A stretch of DNA of 64,000 nt from Bacillota bacterium (GTDB lineage: Bacteria > Bacillota_I > Bacilli_A > Erysipelotrichales > Erysipelotrichaceae), in contig JAEWFD010000040.1 of NCBI GenBank assembly GCA_023388995.1, positions 1 through 64,000 of the forward strand, written 5' to 3'. Below, piece after piece: positions 34,504-44,073 of the stretch. Below the pieces are notes generated by a model. It saw only the letters and a list, made by a program, of their open reading frames with translations, made no database searches and was not told the origin of the DNA. Position 1 is the first letter of the stretch. Each line of letters begins with the position of its first letter. A program made the translations under genes and the position numbers.

Positions 34504-35514
34504 ATGGAACGAGTATTGGATGCACAACTTGTAGGCCAGGAAGAAGAATGGTCGTTAAGACCGCAGTCCATGCAGGAATATATCGGACAGCAGACACTAA
34601 AAGAAAATCTAAGTATTTTCATGGAAGCTGCCAAAAAGCGGCAAGAAGCACTGGATCATGTGCTGCTGTATGGTCCTCCCGGACTTGGAAAAACAACATT
34701 GTCTAATATTATTGCCAATGAGATGCATGGGCGCATTCGCACAACCAGCGGGCCATCCATTGAACGCAGCGGCGATTTAGCGTCGATTCTGTCATCTTTA
34801 GAAGCTGGAGATGTTTTATTTATTGATGAGATTCATCGTCTTCCGAAAGTGGTGGAAGAAGTGCTGTATCCGGCAATGGAAGACTTTTGCATTGATGTAG
34901 TTGTGGGCAAAGAAGCAGCTGTTCGCTCCATTCGTTTGGATTTGCCGCCGTTTACCTTGGTCGGAGCAACCACAAGAGCAGGCGATTTGTCAGCACCGCT
35001 GCGCGATCGTTTCGGCATTGTTTCAAAATTGGAATATTATACGGTGGAAGAATTGGCCCAAATTATCCGCCGCAGCAGTATCGTGCTAGGCAATCAGATT
35101 GATGAATCTTCCGTATACGAGCTGGCACGCCGTTCCCGAGGTACGCCGCGGATTGCGAACCGTTTGCTGCGCCGTGTGCGAGATTTTGCCCAAGTACTCA
35201 ATGATGGGGTTATCACACTGTCCATTGCGCAAGATGCATTAAGCCGGCTGAAAGTTGATGCATTGGGGCTGGATGATGTGGATCATAAATACTTGCAAGG
35301 AATCATTGAACGGTTTAAAGGAGGACCGGTGGGGGTGGAATCTATTGCGGCTTCCATTGGCGAAGAACCAATGACACTGGAAGATGTGTATGAGCCGTAT
35401 TTATTGCAAATTGGGTTTATTAACCGGACGCCAAGAGGGCGGGTGGTAACGCCGAAAGCCTATGAACATTTGGGCATCAATTATCAAAATTCTTTATTTG
35501 ATGCGACCGTGTAA
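34504..35514 (+). CDS. ruvB: Holliday junction branch-migration ATPase RuvB
   Basis: A 336-residue AAA+ motor. It has LRPQSMQEYIGQ at the N-terminus, Walker A GPPGLGKTT, Walker B LFIDEIHRL, sensor 1 GATTRAG, the arginine finger region APLRDRFG and the winged-helix C-terminus (FINRTPRGRVVTPKAYEHLG). ATG 34504 follows AAAGGAGGATAAC. Its last 21 bases overlap the convergent gene at 35494. Confidence 0.97.
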   Translation: MERVLDAQLVGQEEEWSLRPQSMQEYIGQQTLKENLSIFMEAAKKRQEALDHVLLYGPPGLGKTTLSNIIANEMHGRIRTTSGPSIERSGDLASILSSLEAGDVLFIDEIHRLPKVVEEVLYPAMEDFCIDVVVGKEAAVRSIRLDLPPFTLVGATTRAGDLSAPLRDRFGIVSKLEYYTVEELAQIIRRSSIVLGNQIDESSVYELARRSRGTPRIANRLLRRVRDFAQVLNDGVITLSIAQDALSRLKVDALGLDDVDHKYLQGIIERFKGGPVGVESIAASIGEEPMTLEDVYEPYLLQIGFINRTPRGRVVTPKAYEHLGINYQNSLFDATV

Positions 35515-35850
35515 ATTGACGCCAAGAATCGTTCCCAGGCCGTAGCAAAGTGTTTTGGAGACAATTACCAAAAGGGCTTGCCAGGAAAAATCTGTAGCGA
35601 GAAGGGAAATAAACAGCATTGGAACAATAAACAGAAGAGCGTGCAGCAACGCTTTTTTTTGTATCTTTTTTCCTAACAGGAATCCTGCAAATAAGAACAA
35701 AACGATAGATACAGCGAGAGTGATCCCTTCATAAATTGGCCTGGTGAGGACATGATAATAATAGAGTGCAGAAAGAATTGCAGAGCATAGAAGGATACTA
35801 AGGAATAAAAAGAGCAAGGAGAATCCATAAGCCATTAGTTTTTGTTTCAT
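35494..35850 (-). CDS. Small four-helix membrane protein, YrzE/TIGR04086-like
   Basis: A 118-residue protein with four hydrophobic segments: FSLLFLFLSILLCSAILSALY, ITLAVSIVLFLFAGFLLG, LLHALLFIVPMLFISLLA and the C-terminal LGTILGVNL. Size, topology and the GxxLG-K motif match the TIGR04086/YrzE family, found at the same position between ruvB/yajC and spoVB in Bacillus. The function is unknown. It converges with ruvB, overlapping it by 21 bases. Confidence 0.6.
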   Translation of the reverse strand: MKQKLMAYGFSLLFLFLSILLCSAILSALYYYHVLTRPIYEGITLAVSIVLFLFAGFLLGKKIQKKALLHALLFIVPMLFISLLATDFSWQALLVIVSKTLCYGLGTILGVNLHGRIK

Positions 35851-35908
35851 AGCGACACCTCGTATTCATCTATATGCAGCAGCTATGCATTCCATGCAAG
35901 GAGGATTT

Positions 35909-36553
35909 ATGAGTGAATATGTAAGTTTGGTCACGCGCTGTTTCGTGTTTTACTTTTTGATTATTCTATACCTCAGAATCATGGGAAAACGTGAAGTTGG
36001 TGAGTTGAGTGTATTCGACCTTGTGTTGTATTTTTTAATGACGGAGCTGTTGGCAATTAGTATTTCCAATATTGATGACAGCGTTTTTAAGACGATTGTA
36101 CCGGTTACGGTTTTGGCAGCATTGCAAATTGCGCTTGCCTGGTTTTTATTGAAAAGCAAAAAAATGCGGGATGTTGTCGAGGGAAAGCCTGCTATCATCG
36201 TCCGCAATGGCGTGATCCAGCAAAAGGAGATGCGCAAGCATCGCTATACGATTGATGACTTGCTGTTTCAGATCAGATCAACAGATGTAGGCAGTGTGAG
36301 TGAAATTGAGTTTGCCTTGCTGGAAAACAGCGGAGTTTTGACCGTGCTGAAAAAGGATTCCTGCTGCTTAATGTTTCCGTTTCCTTTCATCAGTGATGGA
36401 CAGCTGCTTCCGAAGGTATTAAAGCAGGCAGGAGTGAGCGAGGCATGGCTGCTTGAGGAATTGCAGAAGCAGGGCTATGATGATGTACGAACAATTTTTT
36501 TGTGTTTGTGGGAAAAAGATGGTTTATTTGTGGTCAAGAAAGAGGGTTCGTAA
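35909..36553 (+). CDS. DUF421 membrane protein (YrbG/YetF family)
   Basis: A 214-residue protein with two to three N-terminal transmembrane helices followed by a soluble domain. The family motif LRIMGKREVGELSVFDLVLYFLMTELLAI is clear, and the soluble part contains GKPAIIVRNGVIQQKEMRKHRYTIDDLLFQIR. The homologue yrbG sits at the equivalent place in B. subtilis; YetF-type proteins are linked to spore germination or membrane functions but remain poorly defined. ATG 35909 follows AAGGAGGATTT. Its 3' end overlaps spoVB by 30 bases on the opposite strand. Confidence 0.85.
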   Translation: MSEYVSLVTRCFVFYFLIILYLRIMGKREVGELSVFDLVLYFLMTELLAISISNIDDSVFKTIVPVTVLAALQIALAWFLLKSKKMRDVVEGKPAIIVRNGVIQQKEMRKHRYTIDDLLFQIRSTDVGSVSEIEFALLENSGVLTVLKKDSCCLMFPFPFISDGQLLPKVLKQAGVSEAWLLEELQKQGYDDVRTIFLCLWEKDGLFVVKKEGS

Positions 36554-37822
36554 TACGCGGATGCCATGCAGCAGCGTTGTGCAAAGCATACCCAGGGTCA
36601 GGGAAATCGCAATGGCGGAACTCCCGATAAGAGGAAGCAGATATGCCAGCGAGGTAATGCGCAGCAAGCTGCCAAGCAAGGTGTCCATAAAACTTTGCTT
36701 GCTTTGATTCATCGCGTGGAGAATGCTGCTTAAAACAGGTTGTGCTGTATAGATTACAAAAGGCAAAGCCAAGGCCTTCAAAGTGGCGGCACCGGCTGTT
36801 TTATGGTATAAGAAATTTAAAATCCATTCGGGAAAGAAAAAGGAGAGCGTTGCGAAAAAGGTTCCGATCAGCAGGCACAAGGTGAGGGTGACCAGGAAAG
36901 TATGTTTGGCTTGTTTTTGTCTTCCGCTGGAATATTGATAGGTGAACGATGGCAGAAGCCAGCCGGATAAAGTAAGTGTTAAAAAAGAAGGCATGGTAAT
37001 AACGGGCATGACATAGCCATGCAGCTGTCCGTAAGCGACAGTCATTGCCGGACTGAGGGAACGATACACCAAGACCATGGGTTCCAGAAACGTGATAATG
37101 GAGCCAACTAAACGGCTACCTGTGATTGGCAGGGAGATTTGCAGAACACTGTCGATCGCATGGCGGTCAATTTGGCGCATGGATCTTGTGAAGATCAACC
37201 ATTTCTGCTTGCGGTGCTTGAGATAAAAAACCAATGTTGCAAGAGAAGCGATTTCACCGACGGCAATGCTGGTCATTGCAATGGTAGCCATGGTGATCGG
37301 ATTCGCAATATCAAAGTAATAGAAGGTAAGCAATATGAAACCTCCACGCACAAGTTCTTCCATGATCTGAGCAATGGAAGGTGGATTATGCTGCTGAAGA
37401 CCGATGAAATATCCTTTCAGCAATCCCGTCATGGCGATTAATGGAATCAAAGGGGTGATGGCATACAGCACTTCTATAATTTGTGATTGTTTCAGAATGA
37501 CTGTTGCCAGCAGCGGAATGGCCAATGCATAGAAGATAGTGAGAAGAATATTGTTTACGATGGACAGGAAAATACCAGCGCTGACTGGCTTTCGTTTTTC
37601 TTTGGAATTGTCAGAGAGCAACTTTGATAAAGTAGCCGGAATTCCCATCTGCGACAAGGTGATCATGATAATCATTGTAGGTGCCGCCAAGGAATACAAG
37701 GTCATTGCTTCTTCACTGATGGAACGCGCAATGACAATTCTTACAAGCAGTGACAGAATCTTGGCAATGAAAGAATACAAGATTAGAAAGAATGCTGTTT
37801 TCATAAGTTCTTTTTTGCGCAT
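36524..37822 (-). CDS. spoVB: MOP-family lipid flippase, SpoVB-like
   Basis: A 432-residue membrane protein with about twelve to fourteen helices of the polysaccharide-exporter (MATE-like) superfamily. The N-terminus FFLILYSFIAKILSLLVRIVIARSISEEAMTLYSLAAPTMII is typical. In Bacillus SpoVB is needed for spore cortex and is considered a lipid II-type flippase; MurJ-like roles are possible. ATG 37822 is preferred since AGAGG sits 11 bases upstream, whereas it would touch the GTG at 37834. It is in the same neighbourhood as in Bacillus (yrbG, spoVB, comN). Confidence 0.85.
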   Translation of the reverse strand: MRKKELMKTAFFLILYSFIAKILSLLVRIVIARSISEEAMTLYSLAAPTMIIMITLSQMGIPATLSKLLSDNSKEKRKPVSAGIFLSIVNNILLTIFYALAIPLLATVILKQSQIIEVLYAITPLIPLIAMTGLLKGYFIGLQQHNPPSIAQIMEELVRGGFILLTFYYFDIANPITMATIAMTSIAVGEIASLATLVFYLKHRKQKWLIFTRSMRQIDRHAIDSVLQISLPITGSRLVGSIITFLEPMVLVYRSLSPAMTVAYGQLHGYVMPVITMPSFLTLTLSGWLLPSFTYQYSSGRQKQAKHTFLVTLTLCLLIGTFFATLSFFFPEWILNFLYHKTAGAATLKALALPFVIYTAQPVLSSILHAMNQSKQSFMDTLLGSLLRITSLAYLLPLIGSSAIAISLTLGMLCTTLLHGIRVLRTLFLDHK

Positions 37823-37837
37823 TTGACGAAACACCTC

Positions 37838-37866
37838 TTCACATTGAACAGTCTATGCAGTATAAT
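37838..37866 (+). promoter_or_regulatory. Promoter of comN-secDF
   Basis: TTCACA (37838-37843), 17 bases, TATAAT (37861-37866), in the gap between the divergent spoVB and comN genes. Confidence 0.7.
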
Positions 37867-37906
37867 TTCTAAGTATGAATAGGTCTTAGAGAGGTTGTGT
37901 GGTGCA

Positions 37907-38200
37907 GTGAACATAGGCAGTAATGAGTTGGGGTTGAATCAGCAGGCATTTTTAGCAATGCAGATCAAATTAATGCAATTACATCGGGAAGGGCTGAACC
38001 GATTGACACTGGACCAACTAATTGATACAATCAAAGGGTTACGGTGGAAAAGAAGAAAACCAGCTACGCTGTGTGATTGCGTAGATGATATCTTCAAAAC
38101 AAGTAAGGAAGAGATTGTCATCTTTCTTTCAAAAAAAGCAATTATAGATGGATATTCATTGAAGATTAGTGATTTTGAGGATTTAATTGGAGGGAAATAA
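37907..38200 (+). CDS. comN: ComN-like post-transcriptional regulator
   Basis: About 97 residues, small and soluble, of the post-transcriptional regulator family (YrzD/ComN). In Bacillus subtilis ComN affects comEA mRNA localisation and lies directly upstream of secDF, as here. The segment LTLDQLIDTIKGLRWKRRKPATLCDCVDDIF matches the family. GTG 37907 is the likely start with AGAGAGG 12 bases upstream; a TTG at 37895 touches that site and is less likely. The stop is one base before the secDF start. Confidence 0.72.
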   Translation: MNIGSNELGLNQQAFLAMQIKLMQLHREGLNRLTLDQLIDTIKGLRWKRRKPATLCDCVDDIFKTSKEEIVIFLSKKAIIDGYSLKISDFEDLIGGK

Positions 38201-38201
38201 C

Positions 38202-40508
38202 ATGAGAAAGTCGAGATTAGTCATTTTCGCCATCGTTGTCATTACTTTGACGTTGGGATTTTGGATGGACTTTGGGAAAGTGACTAACAATATCAAACTA
38301 GGTCTGGATTTGCAGGGTGGATTTGAGATTGTGTATGAGGTATCCCCGCTGGAAGGAAAAACAGAAATTCCATCCATGGCGGCAGTAGTAAAATCAGTGC
38401 AAAAGCGCATTGACGTATTAGGTGTCAATGAGCCGCAAATCATGATCGAAGGAAATAACCGCATCCGGGTGCAGCTTGCCGGGGTGAAAGATCAGGAACA
38501 GGCTCGTAAGATTTTGACTTCTACGGCAAATATGACATTCCGTGACGTAAATGATAATTTATTGATGGGTGCTTCCGTAATTAAAGAAGGCGGCGCTGCC
38601 TTGGGATTCCAGGACGGTGTGCCTGTCGTTAGCTTGAAGATTGCCGATCAAGATCAGTTTTATAAAGTTACAAGTGATTTGGCTAGCAAAGGTGCGGGAA
38701 ACAACATGATCGTAACTTGGCTGGACTTTGTAGAGGGTGTTGATTCCTACAAGGCAGAACAAGAAAAGGTCGCAGCTGGAAAACAACCGGCTTATGTATC
38801 CGCAGCAAGTGTTAGTTCCGGAATCAATGGCGATGCTATTATCTCCGGACGCTTTACGCAAGAAGAAGCAAAACAACTTGCAGATTTAATTAATTCCGGT
38901 TCTCTTCCTGTGAAGATGACAGAGTTGTACAGCAATGTCGTGAGTGCAGAATATGGTACCGGTGCGTACGATGTAACAGCTTATGCAGGTGTAATCGGGG
39001 TTATTTTGGTTATGCTGTTTATGGTTGTGATGTATCGTTTGCCGGGGATTCTGTCAGCATTTATGTTGATGGTTTATTGCTGGTTTGTACTTGCTGTATA
39101 TAATTTGATGGGTGGCGTATTTACGTTGTCCGGTATCGCCGGCCTTGTTATGGGGGTTGGGATGACCGTAGATGCGAACATTCTGACGTTTGAGCGGATT
39201 AAAGAAGAACTTTATACAGGCCGCAGTGTCAAAAGAGCAGTAGAAGAAGGAAATAAAAACTCTTTCTCTTCCATTTTTGACGGTCAGCTGACAACGTTCT
39301 TATCCGCATTGATTATGTATGGTTTGGGGTCAGGATCGGTAAAGGGCTTTGCGACGATGCTGATGGTTACTGTTTTTGCGACAATGGTTCTAAACGTCTA
39401 CTTAGTTCGTTTCTTGTTGAATTTGGTTGTGAAATCAGGTTTCCTGGATCAACGCAAGAGTTGGTTCGGCGTGAATATCAAATACATACCGGATGTTTCC
39501 AAAGGGGAAGAAAGAACCTATTTCGGCAAGTTCTCCAACTTGGATTTCATTAAAAATTGTAAATATTTTGTTTACGCAAGTTTGATTATTTTGGGTCTGG
39601 GTCTTGGAAGTGCATTGTTCAACGGGTTCACCGGCAAAGGATTTATGAACATGGGGATTGACTTCTCCAGCGGTACTAAAATTACGTTGCAGGCGGATGA
39701 TACATTGCATTCTCAAGAAGTGGCTGATAAATTCGCAGAATTCGGTTATAAAGTGGACCGTGTACAATTGTCCGGCAGCAATGATGAGTTTGCGAATGTA
39801 ACGATTTCAGAAGCAATTGCTCCGGAAGATATGGCAGTTCTGAAAGATAAAATCCTAACATTCTACGGTCATGAAGCAAGTGACTCCGTGGTATCGCCGG
39901 TTGTTGGCCGGGAATTGGTACGCAATGCGCTTACGTTATCGGCCTTGGCATGGGTTGCGATGCTGGCATATATAGCATTCCGCTTTCAATTTGACTATGC
40001 CATTTGCTGTGTTGTTGCGTTATTTCACGATGTATTTATTGTATTGGCATTTTTCTCCTTCTTGCGCTTTGACGTAAATGCAGATTTGATTGCGGTTATG
40101 CTGTCAATAATCGGATATTCGATGGATGACTCCATAGTTATCTTTGACCGAATCAGAGAATTTGTCGGCAAATTAGGAGATGTACAGCATATCACGCCGA
40201 AGCAATATCGTGACGTGGTCAATAGTTCGCTCCAACAAACATTCTTGCGTTCCATTTTCAACTCTTTTACTACCTTGCTTCCATTATTGGCTCTTCTGTT
40301 CATGGGAAGTTCTTCCATCTTCAACTTTAACTTTGCAATGTTAATTGGCTTGGTTGCGGGATCGTATTCTTCCATCTTCATTGCGGCACAGCTTTGGTAC
40401 TGGATTCGAATTAATAAAAAGAACTGGAATCAAAAGCCGAAGAAAGAAAAGAAAGAAAAGAAAAATAAAGAAATCAGTGAATGGACTATTCCTGGTATTA
40501 ACAATTAA
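38202..40508 (+). CDS. secDF: Protein translocase SecDF fusion
   Basis: A 768-residue membrane protein with SecD and SecF joined, as in Bacillus. SecD has LGLDLQGGFEIVYEV, the periplasmic P1 region and GMTVDANILTFERIKEEL. The SecF half starts near FFNCKYFVYASLIIL-type sequence and contains MGIDFSSGTKI and IIGYSMDDSIVIFDRIRE. It uses proton motive force to help preprotein release after SecA. ATG 38202 follows GGAGGGAAATAAC. The C-terminus ends in a Lys-rich cytosolic tail. Confidence 0.95.
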   Translation: MRKSRLVIFAIVVITLTLGFWMDFGKVTNNIKLGLDLQGGFEIVYEVSPLEGKTEIPSMAAVVKSVQKRIDVLGVNEPQIMIEGNNRIRVQLAGVKDQEQARKILTSTANMTFRDVNDNLLMGASVIKEGGAALGFQDGVPVVSLKIADQDQFYKVTSDLASKGAGNNMIVTWLDFVEGVDSYKAEQEKVAAGKQPAYVSAASVSSGINGDAIISGRFTQEEAKQLADLINSGSLPVKMTELYSNVVSAEYGTGAYDVTAYAGVIGVILVMLFMVVMYRLPGILSAFMLMVYCWFVLAVYNLMGGVFTLSGIAGLVMGVGMTVDANILTFERIKEELYTGRSVKRAVEEGNKNSFSSIFDGQLTTFLSALIMYGLGSGSVKGFATMLMVTVFATMVLNVYLVRFLLNLVVKSGFLDQRKSWFGVNIKYIPDVSKGEERTYFGKFSNLDFIKNCKYFVYASLIILGLGLGSALFNGFTGKGFMNMGIDFSSGTKITLQADDTLHSQEVADKFAEFGYKVDRVQLSGSNDEFANVTISEAIAPEDMAVLKDKILTFYGHEASDSVVSPVVGRELVRNALTLSALAWVAMLAYIAFRFQFDYAICCVVALFHDVFIVLAFFSFLRFDVNADLIAVMLSIIGYSMDDSIVIFDRIREFVGKLGDVQHITPKQYRDVVNSSLQQTFLRSIFNSFTTLLPLLALLFMGSSSIFNFNFAMLIGLVAGSYSSIFIAAQLWYWIRINKKNWNQKPKKEKKEKKNKEISEWTIPGINN

Positions 40509-40528
40509 GCGAGATTATCTCGCTTTTT
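40508..40528 (+). terminator. Terminator after secDF
   Basis: AGCGAGA, loop TTA, TCTCGCT and TTTT, beginning on the last base of the secDF stop codon. Confidence 0.85.
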
Positions 40529-40707
40529 GTTTGTGCCGATTTCAACATGAAATGTAATTTACATGTATTTGTTATTTATGTTGTGATATTATTGATATTA
40601 TGACAAATTAGTTGTAAATTTAATATTTTAAAAGTAAATCAGATTAATTTATCAATAATTACTCGGATTTTTTGTAAATGATCCGATATAATAAAGGAGT
40701 CAGCAGA

Positions 40708-42120
40708 TTGGAGTGGGCAGATATGAATATAGGATGTTTATTGGAGGAATTGATCGCAGTTGCACAAATATCAAAAACGGATTTTGCAATTAGCATGAAT
40801 ATGACACCTAGTGGTCTCAGCAAGTTATTAACAGGCCGGAGATTACCACTTTACAAAGAGAAAAAACAATTTTGCAAGGATGCTGCGCGGCATTTGGCAG
40901 ATGGAATCTATGAACTTCGCTGCTATTTGAAATTCGGGCATTTGTTTCCGGTAATTTATGATTTCAACGCGCAATATGAACTGGAAATGTTCTTGGCGCA
41001 GGCATTGGAGTATACGTTGGACAAAAGCTTTGCACTTGAAATAAATACGAATTTGGAATATCCGGAACAAGAAATCAGTTATTTAGGGAAAAAGGTTGTC
41101 TTGAATGCTATCTGTATTTTATTTTCTGATGCACTGATGAACGAAAAGGATTCTGCATATGATTTTTATAGTTCTTTTCCGATTTTAAGTACTCAATATG
41201 CTGAATTATTTGGCCGCATTAAAGTGCTGAATATCAATAGAAGCAAGAATGTCACATGGCATCATTATTTTGCTATGCAAGCGTTTGAGGCAATTGTACC
41301 TGAGCATGAAATTGATGTTTTGTTTTTGCTGGAACGCATGGAGCAATATGCTGATTTTAATTTATGGACAACGCCGAAAACATTGGATACATCCTTTCTT
41401 CTCTTAAAGGGCCGTTTCTTGCTGCAACTGCAAATTCAGCTAGATGGCATCATTCTCATGACGCAGATCAGGCATCGCAGTTATTTGTCGGTTTTCTTTA
41501 ATGCATTGATGAAACAAGAAGCTAAAAAAATCAGTTATAATCGCAAAGAAGCAATTGCTGTATTGAAGCAAGATCCACTGTTATTAGAACGTTTGCGAAG
41601 CAAAGGGATTGCTGCTGTTTATAATTTTATTTCTATTGGCTATTTGCTGACAAAGGAAGAGTTGCAGCAAAGCAGTCAGGATGAATTGGTGAATGACAGG
41701 TTGTTTGAACTGTTCCAGACTATATTGACGGAAAAGATTCCATTCTATGTAAATGTGGATGCAATGTTCAATATTTACATAACCGGCAAGGCACTGGTTC
41801 CGCTTATTGGCGCTGTTGCGATCAAACAAGAGGAACGTATTCCTTATTTGCAGCGGTTTGATTCCTATATTAATGAGCAAACACAAGATAAAATCAGGAT
41901 TTTGAATGCGGAACTGCCGAAAATGGCGATATTTGCCTGCCATGGCTGCAGCCTGATCTATTTGTATGACGTTCAAACAGATTTGGAAAAACTATATTAT
42001 TTTGAAACGGATCTGCTAAATCAATTTTTATCCCGGAAGGTAGCGACGAATACGAAAGCAGTCATGGACTTCAGTCCTGATCTCTGGATGACGTATCTGA
42101 GCGAACTGGCGCGGTCTTAA
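40708..42120 (+). CDS. Large helix-turn-helix protein of unknown function
   Basis: A 470-residue soluble protein. The N-terminal ~70 residues resemble an XRE-type helix-turn-helix (LLEELIAVAQISKTDFAISMNMTPSGLSKLLTGRRLP). The remaining 400 residues are predicted mainly helical with no TPR, kinase, nuclease or membrane motif that I can name. TTG 40708 is the best start: AAAGGAG ends 8 bases upstream, while the in-frame ATGs at 40678 and 40723 lack proper spacing. It lies between secDF and recJ, where Bacillus has small genes. I infer a ligand-sensing regulator. Confidence 0.65.
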   Translation: MEWADMNIGCLLEELIAVAQISKTDFAISMNMTPSGLSKLLTGRRLPLYKEKKQFCKDAARHLADGIYELRCYLKFGHLFPVIYDFNAQYELEMFLAQALEYTLDKSFALEINTNLEYPEQEISYLGKKVVLNAICILFSDALMNEKDSAYDFYSSFPILSTQYAELFGRIKVLNINRSKNVTWHHYFAMQAFEAIVPEHEIDVLFLLERMEQYADFNLWTTPKTLDTSFLLLKGRFLLQLQIQLDGIILMTQIRHRSYLSVFFNALMKQEAKKISYNRKEAIAVLKQDPLLLERLRSKGIAAVYNFISIGYLLTKEELQQSSQDELVNDRLFELFQTILTEKIPFYVNVDAMFNIYITGKALVPLIGAVAIKQEERIPYLQRFDSYINEQTQDKIRILNAELPKMAIFACHGCSLIYLYDVQTDLEKLYYFETDLLNQFLSRKVATNTKAVMDFSPDLWMTYLSELARS

Positions 42121-42131
42121 GTGATGGTGAG

Positions 42132-42159
42132 GTGATTGTGAAAAGCAATCACTTTTTTT
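42132..42159 (+). terminator. Terminator with overlapping alternative hairpin
   Basis: GTGATTG, loop, CAATCAC and seven T residues. The same CAATCAC arm can also pair with GTGATTGC at about 42163-42170, so two mutually exclusive hairpins are possible. Confidence 0.75.
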
Positions 42160-42263
42160 GCGGTGATTGCATTTGCCTGCAAAAGGAATGGATAACCATC
42201 GTCTTTTGTTTGTTTATTGCTTAAAAAAAAGATACAATATAAACAGAAATGGAAGGTTACGCT

Positions 42264-43853
42264 ATGAGTTATCATCTTATTACAATCCCGGATTATGAGG
42301 ATTCCCGTATTCAACATGCATTTACCAGAAAAACATTGCAATATGTTTGCGGTGAACAATATGATAAGAATATGTTTTTTGCTGCAGATGAATTGGCACC
42401 GGTTTCTGTCTGCGAGGCGTTTCAGATTTGTGTTGAGCGCATCAAGTTAGCTGCAAAGAGACAAGAAAAGGTGGTTATCTATGGTGACTATGATGTCGAT
42501 GGTATTTGTTCGACTACGATTCTCCATGGTCTTCTAGCAAGGCTGGGGCTTGCACCGGGTTATTATATCCCTAATCGGATTGTGGACGGCTATGGATTGA
42601 ACACGCTGAAAGTAGAACAGTTTCATGAGAAAGGATATCAGCTGATTGTTTGCGTCGATAATGGGGTAGTGGCCCATGAGGCACTTGCGAAAGCAGCATC
42701 TTTAGGGATCGAGGTAGTTATCATAGATCACCATGAAATGGATGAAAAGACTAGGGATTATCCATATGTGCTGCATCCATCATTGATGGAGGCGCCATTT
42801 CATTATCTGTGCGGTGCCGGGTTGGCTTTTGAGTTTTCCCGGGCTTTTGGCAGCTGGGATGACTTTCTGGCTCTTGCAGCACTGGGAACCATTGCTGATA
42901 TGATGCTGTTAGTAGGTGAAAACCGCTGTCTTGTTCGCCAAGGTCTCAAGCTTTTGAATGCAGCAGGATATTTGCCGTTAAAAAAGTTTGCCAAGGATGG
43001 CATTATCGATGAATTCACATTAGGCATGCAGATTGCTCCTAAGCTGAATACCTTGGGAAGATTGCCGGATCTAGCCAATACCAATCAAATCGTGAAATAT
43101 TTTACGCTTCAGGATGAAGCGATGATGGATCAAGTTGTAAAGCAGGTAGAGGCACTGAACGAACGTCGCAAGGACATGTCGAAAGCAATGGTAGAGCAGG
43201 CGAAAGCAATGGTAAATGCCGAAGATGCATTTTGCATTTTGGTTTCTGATGCATTCCATGAGGGACTTGTGGGCATTGTGGCGAATCAAATACTATCTCT
43301 CTATCAGAAACCGGTGATGGTCTGTCAGCTGAAGGACGGCATCTGCAAAGGAAGCATCCGCTCTAAGGATGGTTTGGATTTGGTTGCAATGATGCGCAGC
43401 TGTCCACATCTTATCAAATTCGGAGGTCATCAAAAGGCAGGAGGCATTACCTTTGCATATGAACATTTGCCAATCATTCACCAATATATCCAAAATTATA
43501 TGAAAGATGCTGCCTATGAGCAGCAATGGAAAACAGCATTGCAGCTGGAATTGTCCGAGTTTACTTTGGAGGCTGCACTAGAACTGCAGGCGCTTCGTCC
43601 GTTGCTTTCTTTGCAAACAGAGCCAAGCTATTGGATTTCAGGGGCGCAGTTGCAATCGCCGACATTATTATCCAATGGGTTGCACTGGAAATGGCAGCTT
43701 ACACCAAGTGTCTCCATGCTTTATTTTTCTGCCAATCCAAGCTATCGGGATCAAATCCCGAATTTGCAGTTCTTGGTGCGGGCATCAATCAATGAATTTA
43801 AGGGAAGAAAGAGTCTTTCTTTGCAAGTGCAGGACGTATTTTTGTCTCAATGA
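42264..43853 (+). CDS. recJ: Single-stranded-DNA exonuclease RecJ
   Basis: A 529-residue DHH-family exonuclease. Motif I is VIYGDYDVDGICSTT, motif II VDNGVVAHE, motif III VVIIDHHEMD, and the DHHA1 domain has KFGGHQKAGGITF. A C-terminal OB region follows. It degrades single-stranded DNA 5' to 3' in recombination and mismatch repair. It is shorter than Bacillus RecJ (about 780 residues), lacking the extra C-terminal domain. ATG 42264 follows GGAAGGTTACGCT; the ATG at 42249 has no ribosome site. Confidence 0.93.
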   Translation: MSYHLITIPDYEDSRIQHAFTRKTLQYVCGEQYDKNMFFAADELAPVSVCEAFQICVERIKLAAKRQEKVVIYGDYDVDGICSTTILHGLLARLGLAPGYYIPNRIVDGYGLNTLKVEQFHEKGYQLIVCVDNGVVAHEALAKAASLGIEVVIIDHHEMDEKTRDYPYVLHPSLMEAPFHYLCGAGLAFEFSRAFGSWDDFLALAALGTIADMMLLVGENRCLVRQGLKLLNAAGYLPLKKFAKDGIIDEFTLGMQIAPKLNTLGRLPDLANTNQIVKYFTLQDEAMMDQVVKQVEALNERRKDMSKAMVEQAKAMVNAEDAFCILVSDAFHEGLVGIVANQILSLYQKPVMVCQLKDGICKGSIRSKDGLDLVAMMRSCPHLIKFGGHQKAGGITFAYEHLPIIHQYIQNYMKDAAYEQQWKTALQLELSEFTLEAALELQALRPLLSLQTEPSYWISGAQLQSPTLLSNGLHWKWQLTPSVSMLYFSANPSYRDQIPNLQFLVRASINEFKGRKSLSLQVQDVFLSQ

Positions 43854-44033
43854 TATTGGAATGCAGATAGATCAGCAAGTAAAGTTTTCTTTCAAGAATA
43901 AGGTGGAATGTGCGAGATCTAGATGATTTATGCAGAAAAATAAATATAAAAAATTCACAATATTGCCGATCGGTTATTTCACTTTAAATTGGCGCGGAGA
44001 TCGGATATTTCGCGTGCAATGAATCGATATATC

Positions 44034-44042
44034 TGATATAAT
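44034..44042 (+). promoter_or_regulatory. Extended -10 promoter of apt
   Basis: TGATATAAT (TGn plus TATAAT) lies 31 bases before apt; GTGCAA at 44014-44019 is a weak -35 at 17-base spacing. Confidence 0.5.
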
Positions 44043-44073
44043 GACAACTGTCACATAGGAGGAGTTTTATATA

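Noticed and set aside
40687..40692. TATAAT as the promoter of the 40708 gene
   Set aside because: Transcription would begin at or inside the ribosome site, so this box is probably not the used promoter.
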